A stretch of 6,643 nt of DNA from an uncultured Desulfomonile sp. (GTDB lineage: Bacteria > Desulfobacterota > Desulfomonilia > Desulfomonilales > Desulfomonilaceae), in the NCBI GenBank assembly GCA_903853735.1, contig CAINUH010000387.1, positions 1 through 6,643 on the forward strand, in the 5' to 3' direction. Shown in pieces: positions 1-6,631 of the stretch. The translations under genes and the position numbers were made by a program. The notes beneath the pieces are model-generated. The model was given only the letters and a program-made list of their open reading frames with translations. It was not told the origin of the DNA and ran no database searches. Positions within the stretch are counted from its first letter, which is position 1, and the number at the start of each line of letters is the position of its first letter.

Positions 1-37
1 GCCCTGTAAACAAAAACCAGCAGGTTCATATCACGCT

Positions 38-970
38 ATGACTTTCTCGCGAAACAATATGAAAAAACAGCGACTCTCCGAATTTGAGCTAGCCGTCAGC
101 GGGTATCTTGATCACCTTATCGTTGACAGAGGTCTGGCCATTTTGACATTGGCTTCCTACGCCTCAGACATGAAAGGACTCGTGAAATTTGCTGCACGCA
201 GGAATGTGAGCACGGCAAGACAACTGGGAAGAGAAGATCTGCTGTTTTTTTTGATTTATTTGGACGCAATGGGATTAAGCCCACGGACGAGAGCTCGAAA
301 GATCTCATGCATCAAAGGTTTTTTCCGCTTTCTCTTGGAACGTGGCTACGTGACGGAAAACCCTTCTGAGCAAATTGATTCTCCCCGGATGCCCAGAAGG
401 ATTCCAGAATATTTGAACCCGGATGAGGTTGAAAAGCTCCTGTCTTCAACTGACCCTGAAACTCTCGAAGGAAGGCGAAATAATGCAATGTTGGAACTAT
501 GCTACGCTGCTGGTCTGAGAGCATCTGAACTCGTGAGCCTCGACCTGTATCGGGTGGACCTTGAGATTGGCTGTGTGACCGTGATGGGGAAAGGTTCGAA
601 GGAAAGAGTCGTTCCCATAGGAATACCAGCGTCCAAGGCCATCATGGAATATCTCGAAAATGTCCGGCCCCGCCTTCTGGGAACGAGACGTTGCGAGGCT
701 CTGTTTGTTACACGCCGCCGAAAAGCCATGACACGTCAGGGTTTCTGGAAAATAGTGAAAAAAACAGCTAAACGAGCAGGCATCGTGAAGGAAATTTATC
801 CTCACACTCTTCGGCACTCTTTCGCAACTCATCTGGTACAGAATAGCGCCGATCTAAGATCGGTACAGATCATGCTCGGACATGCAGATATTTCCACCAC
901 TGAAATTTATACGCACGTTGCCCAGCAACGTCTAAAGCAGTTACACGCCTCCTGCCACCCCAGAGGATAG
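38..970 (+). CDS. xerD: XerD, site-specific tyrosine recombinase
   Basis: Cytoplasmic recombinase that, in this family, works with XerC at the dif site under FtsK control to resolve chromosome dimers. The 310 residues hold an N-terminal SAM-like DNA-binding domain (about 15-105) and a C-terminal catalytic domain (about 125-300). All six active-site residues are visible: R161 (GLRASEL), K185 (GKGSKER), H256 and R259 (PHTLRHS), H282 (GHADIS) and the nucleophile Y291 (IYTHV). Their spacing nearly matches E. coli XerD. The tail YTHVAQQRLKQLH..CHPRG resembles XerD rather than XerC, which favours xerD; a phage or integron integrase is unlikely because the length is standard and there is no extra domain. 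The ATG at 38 has only a weak CAGG about 14 bases upstream. An in-frame ATG at 59 would give 303 residues, closer to the usual 298-300, and also lacks a clear ribosome site. The frame is open to the window edge. The gene converges on the next one with 29 bases between stops. Confidence 0.95.
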   Translation: MTFSRNNMKKQRLSEFELAVSGYLDHLIVDRGLAILTLASYASDMKGLVKFAARRNVSTARQLGREDLLFFLIYLDAMGLSPRTRARKISCIKGFFRFLLERGYVTENPSEQIDSPRMPRRIPEYLNPDEVEKLLSSTDPETLEGRRNNAMLELCYAAGLRASELVSLDLYRVDLEIGCVTVMGKGSKERVVPIGIPASKAIMEYLENVRPRLLGTRRCEALFVTRRRKAMTRQGFWKIVKKTAKRAGIVKEIYPHTLRHSFATHLVQNSADLRSVQIMLGHADISTTEIYTHVAQQRLKQLHASCHPRG

Positions 971-999
971 GCAAGGCGCTGCAATTTCATCGGCGAGGT

Positions 1000-1902
1000 T
1001 CAATTCTGAGGTTTGTTTGGCGGTTCCCTGTTTGATGTCGCCGGTGACGGCGTTGAGGGACTAAGCGAAGGTTGACTTGATAACAGGCTCCGTCTGTCCG
1101 CTCTGTAAATGATAGTCCCCGGAGGGGCCGAGTATGAGGGGTGAGCTAGATCCATGCCCGAGCATTTCCAAATGTAAATGTAACAATCCAAAATACTATT
1201 GACCATTGAATTGTAAATCGTATTGATGTCTGTATCTGTTAACACCATGTTCCGGTTAAACTTCCCAGGGGCTCGAAACATTGCAAAAATATCTTCCCTC
1301 ATTGTCGACGCGTAGTCATCGTTGTCAACATACTTGAACGTGGGGGTAAAGTCCGGCCGTAATCTTTCCATGAGTTCGCCCAGAGAGTTAAAATTCGGAT
1401 ATCCATCGTAAAACAGCCAGATTGCAACCTGGTTTTCTGAAATAAATTCCTCCAAAACCACACTGAACTTTTCAAGATATTGAAGGTCCGGGAAATCCGG
1501 CATCTTCAGAAGAATGATTGAATAGGCGATCATACCAAGTCTGCCACCAAGGTTAGATGCGGACGTATCCAACTTTATGTCCCCACCCTCGAAAGCTTCC
1601 ACGCAATAGGGGATGTCCCGCATGAGGCGTTCGTAAGCTTCCCTACGGACTTCTTCGAGATCTTTGAGTTTTCTCGGTCCTAACTCGATGTCTCTCGTCA
1701 TGAACGTCATGCCGCGGAAAAAGTCATAGCGATTTTGATAGATATAATAACCCATGGCCCTGGGGAGCAGCTTCACGATATCTTTGGTAACTGTCTGTAG
1801 GAATGTAACGTGGGCGCTATAAGCTTCGTAACCTGATGCCGGAAAACATGAGAACACGGCAATAAGGGCGGCCAAGACGATGGAAGGTAAACGTTGCATC
1901 AT
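1000..1902 (-). CDS. Predicted secreted protein of unknown function
   Basis: I do not recognise the family. The 300-residue product starts with a classic Sec signal peptide: Q3-R4, a hydrophobic run over about 8-20, then PASG with likely cleavage after G24, so it should be periplasmic or exported. The mature part looks mostly helical. It has an aromatic Tyr/Phe-rich stretch near 50-68 (GYYIYQNRYDFF), a charged Lys/Arg/Glu segment at 76-95 that may form a long helix, and a hydrophobic stretch at 122-133 (LGMIAYSIILLK) that is short and ends in Lys. Cysteines in the mature region are C100, C240 and C247. The last 30 residues are a Pro/Ser-rich disordered tail. The start is the first of two adjacent ATGs, about 9 bases after an AGAGAG ribosome site. 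It lies 83 bases after mutS on the same strand, behind its own candidate promoter, and converges on xerD. The coding call rests on the long open frame, signal peptide and ribosome site. No function is inferred. Confidence 0.85.
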   Translation of the reverse strand: MMQRLPSIVLAALIAVFSCFPASGYEAYSAHVTFLQTVTKDIVKLLPRAMGYYIYQNRYDFFRGMTFMTRDIELGPRKLKDLEEVRREAYERLMRDIPYCVEAFEGGDIKLDTSASNLGGRLGMIAYSIILLKMPDFPDLQYLEKFSVVLEEFISENQVAIWLFYDGYPNFNSLGELMERLRPDFTPTFKYVDNDDYASTMREDIFAMFRAPGKFNRNMVLTDTDINTIYNSMVNSILDCYIYIWKCSGMDLAHPSYSAPPGTIIYRADRRSLLSSQPSLSPSTPSPATSNREPPNKPQN

Positions 1903-1926
1903 TGCGGACTCTCTTTTTCTAGAGCC

Positions 1927-1955
1927 ACAATATCAGGCTGATCGAAATAAATCAA
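1927..1955 (-). promoter_or_regulatory. Candidate sigma-70 promoter for the secreted-protein gene
   Basis: Reading the minus strand, TTGATT (1950-1955) and TATTGT (1927-1932) are separated by exactly 17 bases, each matching 4 of 6 consensus positions. The -10 box is preceded by TGA, an extended -10 signature. It lies in an AT-rich gap and would start transcription near 1920, leaving a leader of about 18 bases with the AGAGAG ribosome site. The geometry is good but the boxes are imperfect and AT-rich gaps give such matches by chance. Confidence 0.35.
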
Positions 1956-1985
1956 TATAAATGTTAATATGATAGACGCATTAAT

Positions 1986-4661
1986 TTATAATTTACTTAT
2001 ACTATGTTTGCCGCCACAGTATCGACGTTTCCATTCTGACAACAGATTAAGGGCTTCCAAGGGGGTCAGCGTATTTGTTTCGATTTGTTCCAGATTTTTC
2101 AGGAGATCGGCGGCAGGGTATGGGAAAAGTTCGGCTTGGTATGTTTCATTTGAAAGCCTTTTCTTGGGATTGACCGGCCTGGAAATGCTTGGACGTCCAG
2201 TGGGATCGATTTCGTTTTTTTCCAGGTTGCCGAGTATCTCTCTGGCTCTTGTGACGACTACATCAGGGATCCCCGCCAGCATGGCAACCTGAATCCCATA
2301 GGAACGACTGGAACCTCCCGGGACGATTTTTCTCAGAAAGACAATCCTATTTTTCCATTCTCGTACAGCAATGTTGAAATTGCGAACTCTTTCTTTAATC
2401 AATGCAATATCCACCAGTTCGTGGTAATGGGTTGCAAAAAGAGTTCTAGGGCCTCCCCCCGGCTTGTCGTGCAGGTATTCGGTCACCGCCCATGCGATTG
2501 ACAAACCGTCAAAAGTAGAGGTTCCTCGTCCTACTTCGTCGAGCAACACGAGAGACCGCATGGTTGCATTGTGCAAAATCTCCGCAGTCTCATTCATTTC
2601 CACCATAAAAGTTGATTGACCGAAGGCAAGGTAGTCGGCAGCTCCGATTCTCGTAAATATTCGGTCGACAATCCCCACGGAAGCCTCTTTGGCAGGCACG
2701 AAACTTCCCATCTGGGCCATGAGTACTATGAGAGCCGTCTGACGCATATAGGTGGACTTTCCCGCCATGTTGGGGCCAGTAATGATAAGGATTTGTTGAG
2801 AAGATAGATTCAACTCAACGTCATTCGGCACGTATTTCTCGCGTTGTTCAAATTCCTCGACCACAGGATGTCGACCCTCAACTATTCGGATTTCATCACG
2901 GTCGTGAATATCAGGGCGGGCATAGCCACGGGTGGTTGCGACTTCGGCCATAGACAGCAAAACATCCAGGGTTGCAATGGAAGAAGCAGTATCCTGGATG
3001 CGTGAAATGACCTCTAAAAGGTTCGACCTGAGGACACCAAAAATGTGCTCCTCCAGTTCCAGTATCCTGTCCTGGGCATTTAGCACTTTAAGTTCATATT
3101 CTTTGAGATCCTCCGTTATATAACGTTCCGCATTGACCAACGTTTGCTTCCTGACATAATTGGCGGGTATCTTGGCTTGGTGGCTCTTGGTGACCTCTAT
3201 GAAGTATCCGAATACCTTGTTGTAACCCACCCTGAGATTGGGGATACCGGTTTTCTCTCTTTCGGTGGCCTCTATGGCTGCGATCCACTCCTTTCCTCGA
3301 CGGCTTATTTGACGCAGTTCATCGAGTTCTTTGTTGTAACCTTGTCGTATAACTCCTCCATCTCTTAGGCTTGCGGGCGGAGAATCCACCAAGACACTTG
3401 CAATGGCATGAGCAACATACGAAAGATCGTCCATATCACATATCTTGAGGGCAAGATCTGTCTCTAGATTCCGTAAGAGTGCTATCACGCTTGGGATTTT
3501 TTCTGCAGAGTCCCTGAGTTGAGCAAGATCCCTAGGCCCGGCAGTCTTAAGGGATATTTTCCCGGCTATCCTTTCAAGGTCCCCTACGTCTTCGAGAATG
3601 TCTCTGAGATCGTTTCTGAGTATCGTCTTTTCTGCCAGCCCGGCTACAGTCTCGCTTCGAAGACGAATTTCATGGGGATCGAGTAGCGGATAGGCCAGCC
3701 ACTGCCTGATTAGACGGGCTCCCATTGCAGTGCCCGTTCTGTCCAGAAGACGAAGCAGAGTTCCCACTGCGGTCCCGTCTTTGAGGTTTCGGAAAATCTC
3801 AAGATTCTTTAGGGTAGAATGATCCAGAACCATGTAGTTGCCTAAGTGATAGACCCTCAGCGGTTTGATGTGCAAAGGCTTATCCAGCCTGGTTTGTCTG
3901 AGATATCCTACGATTATGCCGGAAGCCAAGGTAAGAACAGAATTGTCCGACAGTCCAAAACCTTCCAGGTGTTGGATTTCATACAGTTCCTTTAATATAT
4001 CTGAGCAATTGCGAGCATCAGACATCCAATCATCGACATAATGAACATAAAACGAGGAATCGAGAATTGCACTGAGTTCCGGTCGTTCAGAAACGCCATT
4101 AGGAACGAGCACCTCTTTGGGCTCCAGTCGGCGCAATTCCTCCGATGCCAAAGACGGCTGAACCGTCTCAGTCACCTGGAAATCACCGGTAGACAAGTCA
4201 AATGCCGCAATCCCGGTCCGGGTTCCCTTTTGTGCAAGGGCAACGACAAAGTGATTTTCACCTGGTACGAGTGTTCCAGGCTCCTCGGTCAAACCAGGGG
4301 TAAGAACTCGCGTGACTTCCCGACGCACAATGCCCTTGGCCAGCTTCGGATCCTCAATCTGGTCGCATACGGCCACTCTTTGGCCTGAGGACAGCAGCTT
4401 GGAGATGTAGGCCGCCGCAGCATGGTGTGGGAATCCGCACATAGGAACTTGATCTTCTTTGTTCTTGTCCCTAGTGGTCAAGGCTATGTCGAGTATCCTG
4501 GAAGCCTTTGCAGCGTCTTCAAAAAACATCTCGTAGAAGTCTCCCATTCGAAACAGAAGTATTGCATCGGGGTGACGATCCTTATTCTCCTGATACTGGC
4601 GCATCATGGGAGTGAGATGCCCGAGATCCTTGATCTTTTCTTCCTCTGATTTCGTTATCAT
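1986..4661 (-). CDS. mutS: DNA mismatch repair protein MutS
   Basis: MutS finds base mismatches and small loops and, as an ATP-bound sliding clamp, recruits MutL. With the ATG at 4661 it has 891 residues, slightly longer than the 853 of E. coli. In order: mismatch-binding domain (about 15-130) with the Phe-Tyr-Glu reader F42 and E44 in GDFYEMF; connector (140-265); lever and clamp (280-580, clamp near 448-538); ATPase (about 590-765) with Walker A GPNMAGKST at 629-637, GQSTFMVEM at 681-689, Walker B LVLLDE at 704-709, GRGTSTFDG at 711-719 and H745 in THYHEL; and a C-terminal helical tail ending at SEWKRR. QAELF at 842-846 fits the beta-clamp-binding consensus. All key residues are intact, and it is MutS1, not MutS2, since the mismatch domain is present. 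An in-frame TTG at 4682 would add seven residues; a stop at 4698-4700 limits the frame. Neither start has a clear ribosome site. ATG is preferred on length. No mutL is in the window. Confidence 0.97.
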   Translation of the reverse strand: MITKSEEEKIKDLGHLTPMMRQYQENKDRHPDAILLFRMGDFYEMFFEDAAKASRILDIALTTRDKNKEDQVPMCGFPHHAAAAYISKLLSSGQRVAVCDQIEDPKLAKGIVRREVTRVLTPGLTEEPGTLVPGENHFVVALAQKGTRTGIAAFDLSTGDFQVTETVQPSLASEELRRLEPKEVLVPNGVSERPELSAILDSSFYVHYVDDWMSDARNCSDILKELYEIQHLEGFGLSDNSVLTLASGIIVGYLRQTRLDKPLHIKPLRVYHLGNYMVLDHSTLKNLEIFRNLKDGTAVGTLLRLLDRTGTAMGARLIRQWLAYPLLDPHEIRLRSETVAGLAEKTILRNDLRDILEDVGDLERIAGKISLKTAGPRDLAQLRDSAEKIPSVIALLRNLETDLALKICDMDDLSYVAHAIASVLVDSPPASLRDGGVIRQGYNKELDELRQISRRGKEWIAAIEATEREKTGIPNLRVGYNKVFGYFIEVTKSHQAKIPANYVRKQTLVNAERYITEDLKEYELKVLNAQDRILELEEHIFGVLRSNLLEVISRIQDTASSIATLDVLLSMAEVATTRGYARPDIHDRDEIRIVEGRHPVVEEFEQREKYVPNDVELNLSSQQILIITGPNMAGKSTYMRQTALIVLMAQMGSFVPAKEASVGIVDRIFTRIGAADYLAFGQSTFMVEMNETAEILHNATMRSLVLLDEVGRGTSTFDGLSIAWAVTEYLHDKPGGGPRTLFATHYHELVDIALIKERVRNFNIAVREWKNRIVFLRKIVPGGSSRSYGIQVAMLAGIPDVVVTRAREILGNLEKNEIDPTGRPSISRPVNPKKRLSNETYQAELFPYPAADLLKNLEQIETNTLTPLEALNLLSEWKRRYCGGKHSISKL

Positions 4662-4703
4662 GGTATTATCTGCAGTTGGCAACCAATGGAGCGCCGGCTA
4701 CAC

Positions 4704-4736
4704 CCCAATTGGACGTCTTTCACGGAAAGAATTGGG
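4704..4736 (-). promoter_or_regulatory. Bulged inverted repeat upstream of mutS
   Basis: CCCAATT (4704-4710) pairs with AATTGGG (4730-4736), and inside it CTTTC (4717-4721) pairs with GAAAG (4725-4729) around a three-base loop. The inner and outer stems abut on one side and are separated by a six-base bulge on the other. It lies 43 bases before the preferred mutS start. No T-run follows on the minus strand, so it does not look like an intrinsic terminator for the upstream ligase gene. It could be an operator or a structured mutS leader. The pairing is seen directly; any role is inference. Confidence 0.35.
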
Positions 4737-4769
4737 TAGAATCGAGTCGCATTTCGAGCAATCACTGAT

Positions 4770-4797
4770 ATACTATGCTGGAACTTATTCGTGTCTC
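4770..4797 (-). promoter_or_regulatory. Weak candidate promoter for mutS
   Basis: On the minus strand GAGACA (4792-4797) and TAGTAT (4770-4775) are 16 bases apart, each matching 4 of 6 consensus positions. It is the best-spaced pair I found between the ligase stop and mutS. It would give a leader of about 100 bases containing the bulged inverted repeat. Matches of this quality arise by chance, and mutS may instead be read through from the ligase gene. Confidence 0.2.
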
Positions 4798-4808
4798 AGA
4801 AGCATCTG

Positions 4809-6503
4809 CTATCTCAGAGCCTTCTTGTCCACCTTGCCCACGGCGGTCAATGGCATGGTGTTTACAAACTCGATTATCTTTGGGACCTTATAAGGGGCCA
4901 GATTTTCCGAGGCAAAAGCCAGGATCTGTTCTCTGAGTTTCTCGTGGCTGACGGCCGCCGAATTCAAGCTGGGTTCAACCACTAGCTTGACAATTTCGTT
5001 GCCCGGGCGCTTAGGATTGGGAATGCCAATAATTGCACAAAATTCTATGGCGTGGTGCTCGTAGAGTTTTTCTTCGACTTCGCGCGAAAACACCTTGAAC
5101 CCACCCACGTTCACCATGTCTTTTGCCCGGTCGACGATTGTGAGAAAGCCGTCCTCGTCCATTCGACCTACATCGCCTGTATGGAGCCACGTCTCCCCTG
5201 AATGGTCTTTCAACACCAAGGCCGTTTCTTCGGGTTGGTTCAGGTATTCTTTCATAACTTGAGGCCCTGAGGTGATGATCTCGCCTTCATGACCGACAGG
5301 AACTTCCCGGCTCCTCGTCTCAAGATCCACGACTTTTATTCTGGTATTTGGGAGGGGCACACCAACAGTACCCAACTTTCTCGTGCCTCTCCGGGGATTC
5401 ATTGTGGAGAGGCTGCTCACCTCAGTCATTCCGTAGCACTCAAGCACTTTGCCCGGGCCGATGACCTGTTCCAACTCTGCAATCGATTCTGTCGGAAAAG
5501 GAGAAGCCGCGGACAAACAGAAGTTCAAACGAGAAAAGTCCAACTTTTTGAACGTGGGTTCCGAAAGGAGCATCATGTACAGGGCGGGCACATTCACCAA
5601 TATGGTCGGGTGATACCTGGCCATTTCCCGAACTATGTGCCGGGTGTCTCTAGGGTTGGGGATAAGGATCTGTACTGAACCTATGAACATAGTCCCCAGG
5701 CCAAGGGCTAGTCCGGCAATATGAAAAAGTGGAAAAGCCGAGAGAATGACTTCCCGGCCCAATTCCATATCAAGCCAGCCGGTTACGATGGCCAACTCAG
5801 CTACCATGTTGCGGTGCGTGATGACGGTTCCCTTTGGTGTACCGGTGGTTCCGCCGGTGTACATGATAAGACAATGATCTTCAGGCTTGACTTTAACATC
5901 GGGATCACGGTCTGGGTAGTTCGATAGTATGTCCGTGAGTCTAAAGACGGTTTTTCCACTAACAGGCTGCACCTTACCATGGGGGACTTTCTTCAAAATG
6001 CGGCCAGCCAGCCTCTTATACCAAGGTAGAAAATCCAGAATTCCGGTAACAATGACCAAGCTCAATGCGGTAAGGTCCTGTGAGATCGGGAGAAAACGTA
6101 GCTCGAAAATGGCGTCCAGAGTTACCAGAACTTTTGCCCGGCTGTCTTTCAACTGGTGGAGCATCTCTCCAGAGGTCAATAACGGTGACACCCCCGATGC
6201 TGCACAACCAGCTTTCAACGTACCTAATTGAGCAATCAAATATTGAGGGCTGTTGGGCAGGTTAATACCAACCACGTCGCCCGGTTGCACACCGTTTTGC
6301 ACCAAACATTGAGCAAAGCGGTTCGAAAGTGCCATCAGCTCCTGGTAGGTCAACGTCATGCCTAAAAAATGGGTCGCCGGCAACTGGGAAAACTTGGCAG
6401 CGATGGCCTCAAAATGGTCCACCAGACCAATGTCCGGAACCTCTATTTCCGGGCCAAATCCGACAGGATAGTGACTCAGCCAGGGCCTATCATGATATTT
6501 CAT
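4809..6503 (-). CDS. fadD: Long-chain acyl-CoA synthetase, FadD-type
   Basis: An adenylate-forming enzyme that joins a fatty acid to CoA through an acyl-AMP intermediate, feeding beta-oxidation or lipid synthesis. It is probably cytoplasmic or loosely membrane-bound, since I see no signal peptide. Its 564 residues match E. coli FadD (561) along the whole length. Visible motifs: the opening RPWLSHYP, as in FadD; ATP/phosphate loop YTGGTTGTPKG at 215-225; YGMTE at 357-361; TGD at 442-444; hinge and CoA-loop region DRAKDMVNVGGFKV at 458-471; and the adenylation lysine K557 in PLTAVGKVDKK. A basic insert near 160-177 (PWYKRLAGRILKK) is typical of long-chain members. The chain stops seven residues after K557, a shorter tail than E. 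coli FadD. ATG at 6503 is supported by GGGAG five bases upstream. The substrate range cannot be read from sequence; a medium-chain or aryl acid is possible. The gene precedes mutS on the same strand by about 150 bases, with no functional link apparent. Confidence 0.93.
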   Translation of the reverse strand: MKYHDRPWLSHYPVGFGPEIEVPDIGLVDHFEAIAAKFSQLPATHFLGMTLTYQELMALSNRFAQCLVQNGVQPGDVVGINLPNSPQYLIAQLGTLKAGCAASGVSPLLTSGEMLHQLKDSRAKVLVTLDAIFELRFLPISQDLTALSLVIVTGILDFLPWYKRLAGRILKKVPHGKVQPVSGKTVFRLTDILSNYPDRDPDVKVKPEDHCLIMYTGGTTGTPKGTVITHRNMVAELAIVTGWLDMELGREVILSAFPLFHIAGLALGLGTMFIGSVQILIPNPRDTRHIVREMARYHPTILVNVPALYMMLLSEPTFKKLDFSRLNFCLSAASPFPTESIAELEQVIGPGKVLECYGMTEVSSLSTMNPRRGTRKLGTVGVPLPNTRIKVVDLETRSREVPVGHEGEIITSGPQVMKEYLNQPEETALVLKDHSGETWLHTGDVGRMDEDGFLTIVDRAKDMVNVGGFKVFSREVEEKLYEHHAIEFCAIIGIPNPKRPGNEIVKLVVEPSLNSAAVSHEKLREQILAFASENLAPYKVPKIIEFVNTMPLTAVGKVDKKALR

Positions 6504-6523
6504 GAGGTCTCCCGAAAATTAAG

Positions 6524-6547
6524 GGGATCATGCACGATAATGATCCC
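6524..6547 (-). promoter_or_regulatory. Perfect 8-bp inverted repeat in the ligase leader
   Basis: GGGATCAT (6524-6531) and ATGATCCC (6540-6547) are exact inverted copies around an eight-base spacer, 20 bases ahead of the ligase start codon. As DNA it has the size and symmetry of an operator for a dimeric regulator such as a TetR- or GntR-type fatty-acid repressor. As RNA it would be a hairpin followed by CTTAATTTT, a loosely T-rich tract, so a weak terminator or attenuator is the alternative. The repeat is directly visible; the role is not known. Confidence 0.5.
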
Positions 6548-6574
6548 GCGAGCGGAGTACGAAAGAAAAATAAC

Positions 6575-6603
6575 ATCTTAACAGAAGGCTCCTGATCAGG
6601 CAA
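6575..6603 (-). promoter_or_regulatory. Candidate promoter for the acyl-CoA synthetase gene
   Basis: On the minus strand TTGCCT (6598-6603) and TAAGAT (6575-6580) are 17 bases apart, each 4 of 6 to the sigma-70 consensus. Transcription would begin near 6568 and give a leader of about 65 bases carrying the 6524-6547 inverted repeat. The 10-bp palindrome at 6591-6600 overlaps the -35 box and spacer, a common position for a repressor site. Confidence 0.3.
6591..6600. repeat. 10-bp perfect palindrome CCTGATCAGG
   Basis: An uninterrupted palindrome about 90 bases before the ligase start, overlapping the -35 side of the candidate promoter. Its centre TGATCA shares the GATCA core of the second inverted repeat at 6524-6547 (GGGATCAT), so both might be contacted by related proteins, though the flanks differ. 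A single 10-bp palindrome can occur by chance. Confidence 0.4.
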
Positions 6604-6631
6604 CGCACAATACCACTCGCCAAATCAGCAT
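6596..6631 (-). other. 11-codon reading frame behind a strong Shine-Dalgarno, or end of an upstream gene
   Basis: At the right edge the minus strand shows GGAGG (6639-6643), seven bases, then ATG, ten more codons and TGA, encoding MLIWRVVLCVA. The spacing is ideal for translation, so this could be a leader peptide. The same frame is open back to the window edge, so it could equally be the C-terminal end of a longer gene whose start lies outside. Its end overlaps the candidate ligase promoter, so that promoter would not transcribe it. Coding status is uncertain. Confidence 0.2.

Noticed and set aside
1..9. End of an upstream plus-strand gene (TAA at 7-9)
   Set aside because: Only two codons precede the stop inside the window, so nothing supports a coding call.
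497..832. Long open frame on the minus strand inside xerD
   Set aside because: It is antisense to conserved xerD catalytic motifs and its product has no recognisable features; treated as a shadow frame.
948..1000. Possible intrinsic terminator between the converging xerD and secreted-protein genes
   Set aside because: A 6-pair bulged stem (948-966) overlaps the xerD stop but no T-run follows on either strand; the 29-base gap itself shows no GC-rich hairpin.
1843..1851. Lipoprotein signal (VFSC, C19) in the secreted protein
   Set aside because: Phe at -2 and Val at -3 fit a lipobox poorly, and a standard cleavage site (PASG) follows; a Sec signal peptidase I site is preferred.
1000..1902. 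Zinc-dependent phospholipase C or S1/P1-nuclease-like identity for the secreted protein
   Set aside because: A His near the mature N-terminus (H31) hinted at it, but the other His/Asp ligands in the expected pattern are not visible.
1969..2292. 107-codon plus-strand frame starting in the gap before the end of mutS
   Set aside because: It runs antisense to the MutS ATPase end and tail, lacks a ribosome site, and has no recognisable protein features.
4041..4388. 115-codon plus-strand frame inside mutS
   Set aside because: It is antisense to the conserved MutS connector region, with no ribosome site or protein-like motifs.
5289..5678. 129-codon plus-strand frame inside the acyl-CoA synthetase gene
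   Set aside because: It lies opposite conserved adenylate-forming motifs such as YGMTE; composition (many His, Arg, Ser) is typical of a shadow frame.
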